Assembly: GCF_021405525.1 (NCBI RefSeq)
Contig: NZ_JAGQAG010000004.1
Coordinates: forward strand, 186,001 to 250,000
Source of the DNA: Ruegeria pomeroyi
GTDB taxonomy: Bacteria; Pseudomonadota; Alphaproteobacteria; Rhodobacterales; Rhodobacteraceae
Reading direction: 5' to 3'
Length of the DNA: 64,000 nucleotides
Part shown: piece by piece, positions 28,114-37,194 of the stretch
How positions within the stretch are numbered: the stretch's first letter is position 1
How the letters are laid out: the number at the start of each line of letters is the position of its first letter
Program-made: the position numbers and the translations under genes
The notes under the pieces: generated by a model
Database searches by the model: none
Told to the model about the DNA's origin: nothing
The model's input: only the letters and a program-made list of their open reading frames with translations

Positions 28114-29833
28114 TCTGCTTCTGGCGGTCCTGCTGTTGATCCCGGAGCTTTTCGGGGACTTCACAGCCTACCAGATCGGGCTTTACCTGATCTACGGCAT
28201 CGCGGCCCAGGGGATCGGCTTTCTCTGGGGCAAGACCGGGGTGCTGCCGCTTGGTCAGGCCCTGTTCTTCGGCGTCGCGGCCTATATCACCGCCATCACC
28301 CTACGGGCCGAAGGCGGTCTGGTTCTGGACCTTGCCCTTGCCGCTGGTGTTTTGGTTATCATGGCAGTTTTTGCCTTCGCACTGGCCGCGCTGATCTTCA
28401 GGGGCCGCAACGAAAGCGGACCCTATTTCTCACTGATCACACTGGCTTTGGTGATGATTGCCGAACAGATCGCCGGAACGGCAACCAACCTGACCGGTGG
28501 CTTCAACGGGATGAGCGGGTTCCAGAGCCTCGGCAACCTCGACCCGTTTGGCGGGTTCTACTACGTCATTGTGACTGCAACTGTGGCGGTGAGCTTGCTC
28601 CTGTTCATCCTGAACCGGCTTCCGGTGAACTTGATCGCCAGGGCAGTCGCGAATAACGAACCCCGCCTGCAATTGCTCGGCTTCCCGACCCATGCCGTCA
28701 AGGGGGCGGTATTCGCGTTCTCTGCCGTTATCGCGGCATTGGCCGGGGGGCTCTTTGCCTCGCATCAGGGCATTGTGACCCCGACATCAACCGGATTTGC
28801 CCTGTCCGCCGAGATGGTGATCCTCGCTGCCGTCGGAGGCCGCTTCCACGTTCTCGGCCCGCTGATCGGGGCCGTGATCGTCGGCTGGGCCTCTGCCGAG
28901 TTGCGCGACAGCTTCCCCTATTGGGAACTCCTGATGGCCGTGGCCTTCATTCTCGTCGTTTTGAAGGCCCCTGGCGGCATCGCGGAATTGCTGGAATCCG
29001 CCTACCGACGCTTCAGACCAGTTGGGACAACGGTACCAAAACCGGCAATAGTAGCTCCAAAGCCCAGGAACGGCGTTGCCAAATCTCGCCTCCAGTTCGA
29101 CGATGTTAAGCTCAGCATCGGTTTTGTCCGCATCCTGAACGGTGTTTCCTTCGAAACCCCAGCAACCGGCATCGTCAGCGTGATCGGGCCGAACGGGGCA
29201 GGAAAGACCAGCGCCCTAAACACCATCACCGGCAATCTTCGTCTGACCAGCGGGAGTATTTCGCTTGGCGACACCCGCATCGATAGCAGGCCACCACACA
29301 TGGCCCTTGGCGTCGGCATCGGTCGCAAACTGCAAGTGCCATCTGTGTTCTTCTCCATGAGTGTGTCCGAGAACCTGTCGATTGCCATGATGGCGAACCG
29401 TGCAGGACTGATCGACCTGTTCCGCCCAACGACATTTCAGTGGCGGTCAAAACCACTGGCAGACCTTCTGGAGCATCCCTCGGTTCCGCTTCAGGAAGAA
29501 CTGGTCCAACCCGTCGAACACCTTCCCCAAGGGCACCGCCAGTTCCTGGAATACGCAATGACCATCGCTGCCGAACCGCCGGTTCTGTTGCTGGATGAGC
29601 CATGTGCAGGACTGTCCCCCGATGAAACGGGCCTGATGACAGACCTGGTGCGCGACTACCAGGCCGATACGGGTGGGCTCGTAATCGTCATCGAACATGA
29701 CATGAGCATCGTCGAGGCGATCTCGGACAAGGTTCTTGTCCTGCATCTGGGCCAGGTCCTGGCCTTTGACACGTTCGACAAGGTGCGGAGTAACCCGGAC
29801 GTTCAGGTCGTCTATGCCGGAGGAACGAAATGA
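28088..29833 (+). CDS. Fused ABC permease-ATPase, LivM-LivG type
   Basis: A 581-residue fusion. Residues 1-305 form a LivM-type permease with many hydrophobic helices and the RAVANNEPRLQLLGFPTHAVK coupling loop. A proline/lysine-rich linker follows (TVPKPAIVAPKPRNG). From about residue 335 comes a LivG-type ATPase with Walker A GPNGAGKTS, the signature region LPQGHRQFLEY, Walker B VLLLDEPCAGLSPDE and the switch histidine in VIEHDM. Usually these are two genes. It overlaps the upstream permease by 26 bases and the downstream ATPase by 4, so the whole importer is translated as a coupled unit. Confidence 0.9.
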   Translation: MASVLLPVSLLLAVLLLIPELFGDFTAYQIGLYLIYGIAAQGIGFLWGKTGVLPLGQALFFGVAAYITAITLRAEGGLVLDLALAAGVLVIMAVFAFALAALIFRGRNESGPYFSLITLALVMIAEQIAGTATNLTGGFNGMSGFQSLGNLDPFGGFYYVIVTATVAVSLLLFILNRLPVNLIARAVANNEPRLQLLGFPTHAVKGAVFAFSAVIAALAGGLFASHQGIVTPTSTGFALSAEMVILAAVGGRFHVLGPLIGAVIVGWASAELRDSFPYWELLMAVAFILVVLKAPGGIAELLESAYRRFRPVGTTVPKPAIVAPKPRNGVAKSRLQFDDVKLSIGFVRILNGVSFETPATGIVSVIGPNGAGKTSALNTITGNLRLTSGSISLGDTRIDSRPPHMALGVGIGRKLQVPSVFFSMSVSENLSIAMMANRAGLIDLFRPTTFQWRSKPLADLLEHPSVPLQEELVQPVEHLPQGHRQFLEYAMTIAAEPPVLLLDEPCAGLSPDETGLMTDLVRDYQADTGGLVIVIEHDMSIVEAISDKVLVLHLGQVLAFDTFDKVRSNPDVQVVYAGGTK

Positions 29834-30513
29834 CCGCACTCTTGGAAATCGATACCCTGACCGGAGGCTATCGCGACACCAACGTCTTGTTCGATGTGTC
29901 CGCCCATATCGAGGCTGGAAGCGTTCTTGGTGTTTTCGGTCGGAACGGTGTCGGCAAAACCACCCTTGCCCGCCTGGTGCAAGGTGGACTTCACCCAGTT
30001 CACGGTGACATCCGGTTGAATGGTCGTTCAGTTGGCGACCTCCCCGCACATGCCCGGCGGGGCCAGGGTATAGGCTACATGCCACAAACATCCATGGTGT
30101 TTGATGATCTGACGGTCAGGGAGAACCTGACGCTCGGGAATGCCCGGGAGGAAACTGAAACGTATTTCGACCGGTTCCCCCGATTAGCCGAGCGGCTGGA
30201 CCAACCAGCAGGAACCATGTCGGGTGGGGAACGAAAAATCCTGGCCTTTGTCCGAACCATGATCGAGGACACGCAGGTGATTATTCTCGATGAACCTTCT
30301 GAGGGCGTCCAGCCTGAAAACATCGACCACATGGCCGAGTGCCTGAAGGAGCGGGCATTGGCAGGTGCCGGAATTCTGTTGTGTGAACAGAACCTGAGCT
30401 TTCTAACCGGAGTTTCGAATTGGTTCTTGGGGCTGGACGCAGGCAGGGTGGTTCTGAACAAGTTGGCAAGCGAAGTGCCGGCTTCGGAATTGAGGTCGAT
30501 CTTAAGCTTGTAG
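29830..30513 (+). CDS. ABC importer ATPase, LivF type
   Basis: A 227-residue nucleotide-binding subunit. It has Walker A GRNGVGKTTLAR near residue 38, the Q-loop region YMPQTSMVF, signature MSGGERKILAF, Walker B VIILDEPSEGVQPEN, and LLCEQN at the switch position, where LivF proteins have glutamine instead of histidine. It would form a heterodimer with the ATPase half of the preceding fusion. It is the last gene of the amidase/importer operon, and no clear terminator follows. Confidence 0.9.
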   Translation: MTALLEIDTLTGGYRDTNVLFDVSAHIEAGSVLGVFGRNGVGKTTLARLVQGGLHPVHGDIRLNGRSVGDLPAHARRGQGIGYMPQTSMVFDDLTVRENLTLGNAREETETYFDRFPRLAERLDQPAGTMSGGERKILAFVRTMIEDTQVIILDEPSEGVQPENIDHMAECLKERALAGAGILLCEQNLSFLTGVSNWFLGLDAGRVVLNKLASEVPASELRSILSL

Positions 30514-30983
30514 TTTGAAGCGGCCCACTCAATTCCGTTAGTTTCGAGATGGGCTGATGCAAGAACACGGCCATTCGTTTTGTCTGCAGTATTCGACATA
30601 GCGCGCTCTTCAGAAACCTTCGCCGTGTGATCCACGTACGACAGGTATAGTATGAGCGACCTTTCGCTGCACCGGGCATGCGCTGGCAATTTGCGTACTT
30701 TGCGGCCGGTCGACCTTCCGGTCAAACGGCTGTTGTCTGCGCATAGTGTCCGAGTAGCCTGGGACCCGCCACAACAAACCTCGAATTGCTGCCGGCGCAA
30801 ACAAGTGCGTCAGGCAGGTTCGCAAGCGGCCGTTCATACAAAGAACAACCAACCGAAACCGCCATATGGCGGCAGCGAGCCCACTGCGGCCTTTTCTCGA
30901 CCGACCATTGCTGCAACCCGGCAAATGGCCACTGCCGGCTCAAAAAAAATACCGTGAAGCTATTTCTAGACGCCGATTGCTTG
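30514..30983. other. Gene-free stretch between importer and cyclase genes
   Basis: These 470 bases lie between two convergent genes. A short plus-strand frame at 30652-30957 (101 codons) has composition unlike a real protein (rich in Arg, Gln, Pro, Thr and Ser), and I consider it non-coding. The composition suggests decayed or dispersed-repeat DNA; I see no terminator with a T-run. Confidence 0.5.
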
Positions 30984-33900
30984 CTAAGACACGCCGGGTT
31001 CGGCCAATTTGAAGACCTCTAGCGGTTCGCGGAGGCCCTTCAGAGTGATCTCTCCTCGGGACTCGACAGGATAATCGTCTTCGACAGCGATGCTCGCCTT
31101 TGGACTGAGAAGGATTTCCCCGTCACCGGCTTCATCGCAAAGCCGCGACGCAAGGTTAATTGCGGTGCCAGAGGCCGTGTAGTCAAAGCGGCCTTCGGTG
31201 CCGACCATGCCAACCGTTGCATAGCCTAAAGATACGCCAACTCCGAAGCCGAGCCTGTAGCCCATGCGCTTCCACATCCTGCACAGGTCGGCCATCCTTT
31301 CGCGCATGGCGATCGCGAGACGAACGGCGTCGCCAGCGGGATCTTCACATGGGATCGGATCATTGAATAGCACCATGACCCCATCGCCCATCCGAAGATC
31401 GACGCCGGCACCATGCAAATTTATCAGTTTGCCCATTTCCTCATGATAGGTTTGCAGCACGTCGATTGTTTCTTCCGGCTCAGCCGTCTCGCAGAACGCG
31501 GTAAAGCCCCGGATGTCACAAAATAGAACGCCAAGCAGCGCGCGGTGGCTTTGCAGCATTCGCTCGGAACCGGACGAGACGATTGTGTCCGCCACAGCTG
31601 ACGGCAAGAACCGCTTCAGCCGTCCCATTCGCTCAATCTCGGTGACCTGATCGCTGACTTTGGCCTCCAAGGAAGCGTTCAGGGCTTGAACCTCTAAGGT
31701 TCGCGCCTGTAGCGCGCGGAACTGACGGGCATTCTCGATGGCTATGACGGCCTGCGCCGCGAAGGCTTCAACCATAGCTATATCGTCACTCGAAAAGGGC
31801 TGAACCCGTTTGCGATAAAGGATCATCGAGCCAAACCCTGTGTCGGAGGTCAGCAGGGGGACGCACAGGATGGTCCGCATGCCCTCAAGATCGACCTGAT
31901 TGACGCGCTCGACATTGCCCTCGCGATAAAGATCTGTGTCCGTGATATCGTCGATCGCAATCACGCGGCGCTCCCGGATGCATTGGGCGGCACCTAGGGG
32001 CGATGTGGCGAGGTCTGCAGTCCAGTCTTCGAACATGGATTGAAAAGGGGCGCCGACCCCGTACTGTGCCGGGCCAGTCAGGTACTGCCCGCTCTCATCG
32101 AGCACTGTAATGAAACCCGACTGCGCATCGCAGACGCGGCAGGCGTTTTCCAGAATGGTGTGAAAGACCGGAATATCGTCTTCGCGGGAGGCACTGATGG
32201 CACCGAGGACGCGACTTGTAGCGGCTTCGCGGTCCAGACGTTTCTGCAGGTTGCGGAACTGGCGGACATTTTCCAGCGCAATAGCAGCCTGAGAAGCAAA
32301 TGTCTCGACCAGGGCAATCTCATCGGGTGTGTAGGGATGAACCTCCGTCCGAAACAGGATGAGAACGCCTTCACCGCCTTCCGACGTTATCAGCGGCACG
32401 AACAGGTTTGTGCGAATGCCGGTATCATCCACGACCGACGTGAAGTGTGAGACGCCGCTTCGATATCCGTCCGTATCGGCCATGTCCGCGACATGGACCA
32501 CTTTGCCCGTCAGAATGGCTTTCGCTGAAAGCGAAATGTCGGGGTTCATCGAAACCTCCCCGCGCGCATACACATCCAACGTCGCATCGCTGACACCGCG
32601 CGAGACCGCCATGCGCTGATGCGGATCGCCCTTCTTGCCGAGGGCCAAAGCGCCTGCACTCGCACCGCACAGATGTATGGCATTATTTAGAATGACGTCG
32701 AAGACCGGCATCTCATCATCGCGGTGTTGATTGATGACCTGCAAGATTTCCTTTGTTGCCGCCTCCCGCTCCAGCCGCGTCCGCAGCTCCCGGAACTGTC
32801 GAATGTTTTCCAGAGCAATCACGGCTTGGGTGGCGAAGGTTTCGACAAGCGCAATCTGTTCGTCGTTGTAAGGACGGACTTCGTGACGAAAGATGATGAA
32901 ACAGCCGATCCCCTCACCGTCTTTGATTAGCGGAACAAAGAGGTTAGTGCGGATGCCCTGAAGATCGCACAGTTCCACCACATTCGGGATACCCGCCCGG
33001 TACTCGTCGGTGTCCATCATGTTCGGCAGATGAATGGGCCGCTTCTCAAGGATGGCACGTGCGGCGAAGGAGCGTTCCGGGTCCATCGGCACGCGGCGAG
33101 CACTGTAGATATCCTCCGTGCTTTGTACGGCGCCGTGATGTGCGATCATGGTTTGATGGCTGTCGGTCCGGCGTCCAAGGACGAGGGCGGCAAAAGGCGC
33201 TTCGCAGAGCTTGCGGGCGTTGCCAAGAATGGCGTCGAACACAGGCTGTTCGTCGTCGCTTGCGTTGCTGATCGCCTCCAGGACTTCACGCGTGGCGGCG
33301 GAACGATCGAGACGATTCTGCAATTCGCGAAACCGGCGTACGTTCTCGATCGCGATCACCGCCTGTTTGGCAAAGTTTTCCACCAAGGCAATGCTTTCAT
33401 CCGAGAACGGAGCCACTTCACGGCGGCTGAGAACAATTGCACCGATACTCACGCCCGCTGCGATCAACGGCACGCAGAGATAGGTCCGGTATCCTTCTTC
33501 CTCGACCATCCTTTTTCGGGTTGGATTACCACCGAGATAGAGTTCGGTTTTTGACAGATCGTGAATGTGGCGGAGAACACCCTCGCGAATTGAGGTCGGC
33601 AGATCGTTTGGCTGGTCCAACGGCATGACCTCACCCACGCGGAATGACCGCATCTCATCGCCCCAAGCTGCGACGCAACGATATGTCTCGCGTGCGCTGT
33701 CAGCAAGTTCCAGCCGCGCCATGGGCGCGTTGCACAGTCTGGCGGCGTTGCGGAGGATCGCGTCGAACACAGGCCCTTCGTCATCCCGCGACATGCTGAT
33801 TGCATCCAAAACCTCGCGGGTTGCGGCAGCCTGAGACAGGCGCGCCTCCATCGCGCCGATCTGACGGGCATTCTCGATCGCTATGGCCGCCTGATCGGCG

Positions 33901-34649
33901 AAAGCCTGCGCCAGTTCGAGCGCGCGGTCGTTGAACGGATGCACACGGGTCCGGTAGACGCTGAAGACGCCGATCAAACGTCCCCCGGAGGTCATCGGGA
34001 TCGCTGCCAGTGAGCGCGCTTGGCCGAACTTCACCGTCGCAAAGCGCAGCGGGTTTTCTTCATGGCTGATGTCCTCGGCACCCACATCGCCGATGCTAAC
34101 CGGCTTCAGCGATCTGGCGGCCCTGCCGACCGCGGTATCCGGCCCCGGATTGAATAAACCTTGGCTCGCCAGCCAGTCTGCGAAAGGCGTGCTGATGTTG
34201 CAGGACCGCATTTCGGTAAACGCGAAATCCCCATGGTGCTCCAATAGGATACCAAACTCGGCCTCACAAATCTCGAGGGCCTGTCCGAGCACTTCGTCGA
34301 TCACGTCATTGAGATTCGCGCTGCTTTGACTGATGATCCGCAGGACACGTGTCAGCGTGCGTTCGCGCCTTATCGCATCATCGAGTTCAAGCGCCAGATC
34401 TGCGGCCAGGCCAGCCTTGTCATGATCATCGGTAGGTACGGTCGTGGGATCGACAAGCGCCTGCACCAGCGCGATCTTGGATGTGACGTTGAGCTTGCTG
34501 TAGACGGTGCGCAGATGCGACCGGACGGTGGTTGGCGAGATGCCCAACTCTCGCGCTATTTCCTTGTAGCTGGCTCCGTCGGCGTAAGCAGCAGCAACCT
34601 CGGCTTCTCTTTTCGAAAGCGTTTCAACAGTTTGTGCCGGATCCGTCAT
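30984..34649 (-). CDS. LuxR-HTH, five-GAF, class III nucleotide cyclase
   Basis: A 1221-residue multidomain protein. Residues about 8-66 are a LuxR-type helix-turn-helix (LSKREAEVAAAYADG, SYKEIARELGISPTTVRSHL). Five GAF domains follow, at roughly 100-265, 285-445, 460-625, 635-800 and 810-975; four are separated by near-identical linkers such as RDDEGPVFDAILRNAARLC. After a coiled coil comes a class III adenylate/guanylate cyclase (about 1030-1215) with the metal aspartates in FCDIRGFTAF and RMGDGVMVLF and the transition-state residues in AINLASRL. The start at 34649 has an AGGGGG site; a GTG 36 bases upstream is possible. It is likely cytosolic, making cAMP or cGMP in response to ligands bound by the GAFs. 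The partner genes are unknown; an NTF2-like gene is divergent. Confidence 0.9.
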   Translation of the reverse strand: MTDPAQTVETLSKREAEVAAAYADGASYKEIARELGISPTTVRSHLRTVYSKLNVTSKIALVQALVDPTTVPTDDHDKAGLAADLALELDDAIRRERTLTRVLRIISQSSANLNDVIDEVLGQALEICEAEFGILLEHHGDFAFTEMRSCNISTPFADWLASQGLFNPGPDTAVGRAARSLKPVSIGDVGAEDISHEENPLRFATVKFGQARSLAAIPMTSGGRLIGVFSVYRTRVHPFNDRALELAQAFADQAAIAIENARQIGAMEARLSQAAATREVLDAISMSRDDEGPVFDAILRNAARLCNAPMARLELADSARETYRCVAAWGDEMRSFRVGEVMPLDQPNDLPTSIREGVLRHIHDLSKTELYLGGNPTRKRMVEEEGYRTYLCVPLIAAGVSIGAIVLSRREVAPFSDESIALVENFAKQAVIAIENVRRFRELQNRLDRSAATREVLEAISNASDDEQPVFDAILGNARKLCEAPFAALVLGRRTDSHQTMIAHHGAVQSTEDIYSARRVPMDPERSFAARAILEKRPIHLPNMMDTDEYRAGIPNVVELCDLQGIRTNLFVPLIKDGEGIGCFIIFRHEVRPYNDEQIALVETFATQAVIALENIRQFRELRTRLEREAATKEILQVINQHRDDEMPVFDVILNNAIHLCGASAGALALGKKGDPHQRMAVSRGVSDATLDVYARGEVSMNPDISLSAKAILTGKVVHVADMADTDGYRSGVSHFTSVVDDTGIRTNLFVPLITSEGGEGVLILFRTEVHPYTPDEIALVETFASQAAIALENVRQFRNLQKRLDREAATSRVLGAISASREDDIPVFHTILENACRVCDAQSGFITVLDESGQYLTGPAQYGVGAPFQSMFEDWTADLATSPLGAAQCIRERRVIAIDDITDTDLYREGNVERVNQVDLEGMRTILCVPLLTSDTGFGSMILYRKRVQPFSSDDIAMVEAFAAQAVIAIENARQFRALQARTLEVQALNASLEAKVSDQVTEIERMGRLKRFLPSAVADTIVSSGSERMLQSHRALLGVLFCDIRGFTAFCETAEPEETIDVLQTYHEEMGKLINLHGAGVDLRMGDGVMVLFNDPIPCEDPAGDAVRLAIAMRERMADLCRMWKRMGYRLGFGVGVSLGYATVGMVGTEGRFDYTASGTAINLASRLCDEAGDGEILLSPKASIAVEDDYPVESRGEITLKGLREPLEVFKLAEPGVS

Positions 34650-34758
34650 GCCACCCCCTGCAAATGTAGCAGCAGCATACCCCACATCCCTCCTGCATCA
34701 ATTGGTTCATCTGCACGATATCGCGGCGCCAGCTCGCTGCGTACCTTTAGTGGACGAC

Positions 34759-34775
34759 GCGGGGAAAGGCCCCGC
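34759..34775 (+). promoter_or_regulatory. Hairpin upstream of the NTF2-like gene
   Basis: A 6-bp GC stem GCGGGG/CCCCGC with loop AAAGG lies 22 bases before the start at 34798, upstream of the AAGGAGA ribosome site. It could sit in the leader of that gene and influence its expression; there is no T-run. Confidence 0.35.
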
Positions 34776-34797
34776 AGTTTACCAAGGAGACCAACAG

Positions 34798-35211
34798 ATG
34801 AGCATGATCACAGATGCAAAAGCATTCTTCGAAGCCTGTGAAACGGGCAAAGGGTGGGACGGGTGCGCGCAGTTCTGCACCGCAGATGCTAGCTTTTCCT
34901 GCCAAGCCGGCGCGCTGGAGGATACGCACACGCTGGAGGCATATGCCGAATGGATGAAGGGCATGCTAACGCCGATCCCCGACGGCCACTACGAATTGAA
35001 GGGGTTCGCAGCAGACGAAGACCGAAGCATTGTGCTGGCTTTCGCAGTTTTCCACGGCTCACAAACCGGCCCAGGCGGGCCAGTCGATCCGACAGGTGCA
35101 GCTGTTGCGACTGACTACGTCTATGCCATGGAATTCGCGGGTGGGAAGATCACGCACATGACGAAGGTCTGGAACGATGGTCATGCGCTGAAACAGCTCG
35201 GTTGGGCCTAG
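34798..35211 (+). CDS. NTF2-like (SnoaL-type) protein
   Basis: A 137-residue protein of the NTF2/SnoaL cone-barrel fold. It opens with helices (AKAFFEACETGKGWDGCAQFC), then TADASFSCQAGALEDTHTLEAY AEWMKGM-like sequence and the C-terminal strands VYAMEFAGGKITHMTKVWND, which are typical of the group. Members range from isomerases and hydrolases to binding proteins, so no reaction can be named. The ribosome site AAGGAGA is ideal for the ATG at 34798. It is divergent from the GAF-cyclase gene with about 150 bases between starts and may share its control region. Confidence 0.75.
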   Translation: MSMITDAKAFFEACETGKGWDGCAQFCTADASFSCQAGALEDTHTLEAYAEWMKGMLTPIPDGHYELKGFAADEDRSIVLAFAVFHGSQTGPGGPVDPTGAAVATDYVYAMEFAGGKITHMTKVWNDGHALKQLGWA

Positions 35212-35616
35212 TTCCAAAATCGCGTGCGCTCCGGTGGTCCGATGCGTTCGGCACTTGACCGGGCTTGAAAAACACAGTTCGCGGGCGACGATCTGATCGC
35301 TGCCTGCGGGCTCAAGGTGACCAACAGAGCTTTTCCAACACTGCGATTATGCCCAACCACACCTTTCCGTCCTGTCGGCCCGTTTACAGTGCCGTCTGCC
35401 GCTAGCCGAAGGTCTTTGCTGTTTCAGGTCATTCAGCATGGAAACTTTCACCAACTGACTATTATCTTCGTTGCTATGCTGCGAACAACGGGTTCGTCCA
35501 AAGCGCCGTCGGTCGCCCAGCCTATCATGCTGCACAGTGCGCCGACTGCCGCTTCGATGAAGCTGCGATGCGACAGAGCGGTACCTAGGTAACGGCCGAA
35601 GTCGCCCCGCGCCATC
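35212..35616. other. Gene-free or decayed stretch
   Basis: No intact gene is visible in these 405 bases. On the minus strand, from about 35618 to 35470, a short frame reads MARGDFGRYLGTALSHRSFI and continues for about 50 residues in helical-looking sequence before a stop. It could be the remnant of a gene, but I cannot assign it. The stretch leads straight into the truncated XdhC fragment. Confidence 0.45.
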
Positions 35617-35949
35617 ATGGGCTACGGCAAAGGCCGCGAGGCCGCCTGTTTCGCCGCCCTGACTCATTCGGTGAATTATCCGACAATCCTATTGTCGCCC
35701 GATGACGAGACCCTCCTAAACATCGGTGTGACCGGCTGCGAGAGTCGGCGCCTGCCGGACAGGGTCTTTACCGAGAACCCGGAGGCTGACGCGCGCACCG
35801 CCGTCCTTCTGTTCTTCCATGACCACGACCGGGAGCCGGCGCTGCTCTTGGGAGCGCTCGATACCCCCGCCTTCTACATCGGCGCCCAGGGTAGCCAGCG
35901 CGCCCGTGAAGAACGGCACCGGCAGCTTGCGAGCCTTCCTGCAGGGTGA
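35617..35949 (+). pseudogene. XdhC-family fragment (C-terminal Rossmann half)
   Basis: The 110-residue frame matches the C-terminal half of XdhC/CoxI-type Mo-hydroxylase maturation proteins. TAVLLFFHDHDREPALLLGA and LDTPAFYIGAQGSQRAREER are the diagnostic family segments. The N-terminal CoxI half is missing, and an in-frame stop lies just upstream at 35590. The C-terminus also breaks off before the usual GLDIGAKTPEEIA-like ending. At the break the sequence switches abruptly to virB3 on the opposite strand, so this is a truncated remnant left by a rearrangement. Another XdhC fragment, an N-terminal piece, is at 62126-62329. Confidence 0.8.
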
Positions 35950-36159
35950 TCACCAGGACATCGAGGAAGTTCGGATCCCAGTCTGCGGCCTTCCAGAGCG
36001 CCGGCCAGGCCAGCCCGCGAACACAGCCACCACCCAGCTCTGCACCCAGAGGAACAGGAGCGTCGAGCCGAAGAGCCAGACCATGGCGTACATGATCGGC
36101 AAGCCCATCAGCTTGGGTGGCCTGAGTAGGCCGATGAACACGCGGGACTGGTCAGCCAT
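35944..36159 (-). pseudogene. virB3: VirB3/TrbD-like T4SS protein, frameshifted and truncated
   Basis: The first 57 residues (FIGLLRPPKLMGLPIMYAMV, then WLFGSTLLFLWVQSWVV) match VirB3-type inner-membrane proteins of type IV secretion systems. Near 36012-36018 the frame shifts. In the other frame the expected continuation PALWKAADWDPNFLDVLV appears and runs to about 35944, then similarity stops at the junction with the XdhC fragment. A single-base deletion in the GCGGGCTGG stretch explains the shift. The gene therefore carries both a frameshift and a truncation. It lies 9 bases after virB2, the normal order, but virB4 and the rest of the system are absent. Confidence 0.8.
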
Positions 36160-36168
36160 GGACGGAGC

Positions 36169-36483
36169 TCAGGTGGTCCAGATGGCGGCGACGATGGTGG
36201 GTGCTGCGGCGATGCCGGCGATTGCAACCACGACCCAGAGCGCCTGACGAAAGGCGAGGATGCCAAAGAGCCAGGAAAGGAACACCCCGATCAGTGCGAG
36301 CGTGCCAATCACGACCCCCAAGGGACCGGCAATCGCATCGACAATTCCTTGAAGCAGGGTCTGTACCGGCGAGAGGTCGATGCTCTGTGCAAGCGCTGGA
36401 CCCGCCAGCACGATAAGGGCCATCGCGCCGAGCGCGACGATCGCCCGCGTGCGGAGCACGCTTTGACGTTTTCTCGATGTCAT
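36169..36483 (-). CDS. virB2: VirB2/TrbC-type pilin
   Basis: A 104-residue TrbC/VirB2 pilin. It has a basic N-terminus and a signal sequence (ALGAMALIVLAGPALAQS), then two hydrophobic segments (GIVDAIAGPLGVVIGTLALI and AFRQALWVVVAIAGIAAAPT) with the SWLFG turn. It would form the pilus of a conjugation or effector-delivery type IV secretion system. The frame is intact, with a ribosome site (AGGAGA) upstream. Only a broken virB3 follows, so it is probably an orphan left after loss of the rest of the operon. Confidence 0.85.
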   Translation of the reverse strand: MTSRKRQSVLRTRAIVALGAMALIVLAGPALAQSIDLSPVQTLLQGIVDAIAGPLGVVIGTLALIGVFLSWLFGILAFRQALWVVVAIAGIAAAPTIVAAIWTT

Positions 36484-37194
36484 GAAAGATCTCCTCTGAG
36501 CCGCTCAAACACAACAGTCACACGGGCCACATGCCCTTGGGTTTCGCGAAAAGGCGACACATCACGATCTAGAGATAATAATAACAAAACTATCTTCTCA
36601 GGGCTGATCGATATCACCGCGAGTTCGAACGTTTTTCAGACCAGTTGGGCAGAGCTCATCAAAGCAGCGAAGGCCACGTTGCCCTGCTGGAACATCGACA
36701 CCCAGGTCATCTGGGATCGCTTCCTCGCCTTCAACCGGTCCCGAGGCAACGGCAGGGTGCCGGCTGGCTTCCTGCTTGGCTTCATGCGTCGATGGCGGAA
36801 TTCGTCGGGAACTCCGCCTCGTCCCGAGGTGAAACCATCACAGAAACGGGTAGCAGACCCCAAAGAGCGCGAATTGCTGAGACAGATGCAAGCCGCCCCG
36901 ACTGCGAACCGCCAGTTCCACGCGTCCGACCTGTGTCGTTTGATCGGTCACGCTGCCTACGAAGCGCGAGTACTGGGTGTAATCCGCAAGTTTGGGTGTC
37001 AGAGGTTTTCAGCAACCTTGGCGGTGCACGGACGAGCGGTGCTGGCAGGGGAGATATCCAGGTAGGTTCGTTTGGCAGGCGTTGGAGGGGGGAAACCCCC
37101 CTACAGGTGTCAAGATCCGATAGTGAAGTTTTTGTTATGACATGTTCAGAGCGGATCCGGAAATCGTGCAAGCTTCTCGCTGTCGCATGTCAGC
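36484..37194. other. Island remnant with one doubtful frame
   Basis: No secure gene lies here. A plus-strand frame, part of 36349-37065, has a protein-like middle (SWAELIKAAKATLPCWNIDT, then WDRFLAFNRSRGNGRVPAGF) that recalls the C-terminal region of plasmid replication initiators. Its N-terminal part is the complement of virB2 and has no good start. It may be a remnant of a replication gene; the beside-virB location fits a decayed plasmid or integrative element. A GC-rich hairpin is at 37086-37102. Confidence 0.4.
37086..37102 (-). terminator. Possible terminator after the Lin0512 pair
   Basis: A 7-bp stem AGGGGGG/CCCCCCT with a 3-base loop lies about 93 bases past the stop of the last minus-strand gene of the lipA-acs group. 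There is no T-run, so termination is uncertain. Confidence 0.4.

Noticed and set aside
30652-30957. 101-codon plus-strand frame between the importer and the cyclase
   Set aside because: No ribosome site and no structural pattern; composition resembles translated non-coding or repeat DNA.
34650-34685. GTG at 34685 as the start of the GAF-cyclase gene
   Set aside because: The added 12 residues are low-complexity (Ala/Gly-rich), and the ATG at 34649 has a much better ribosome site directly before it.
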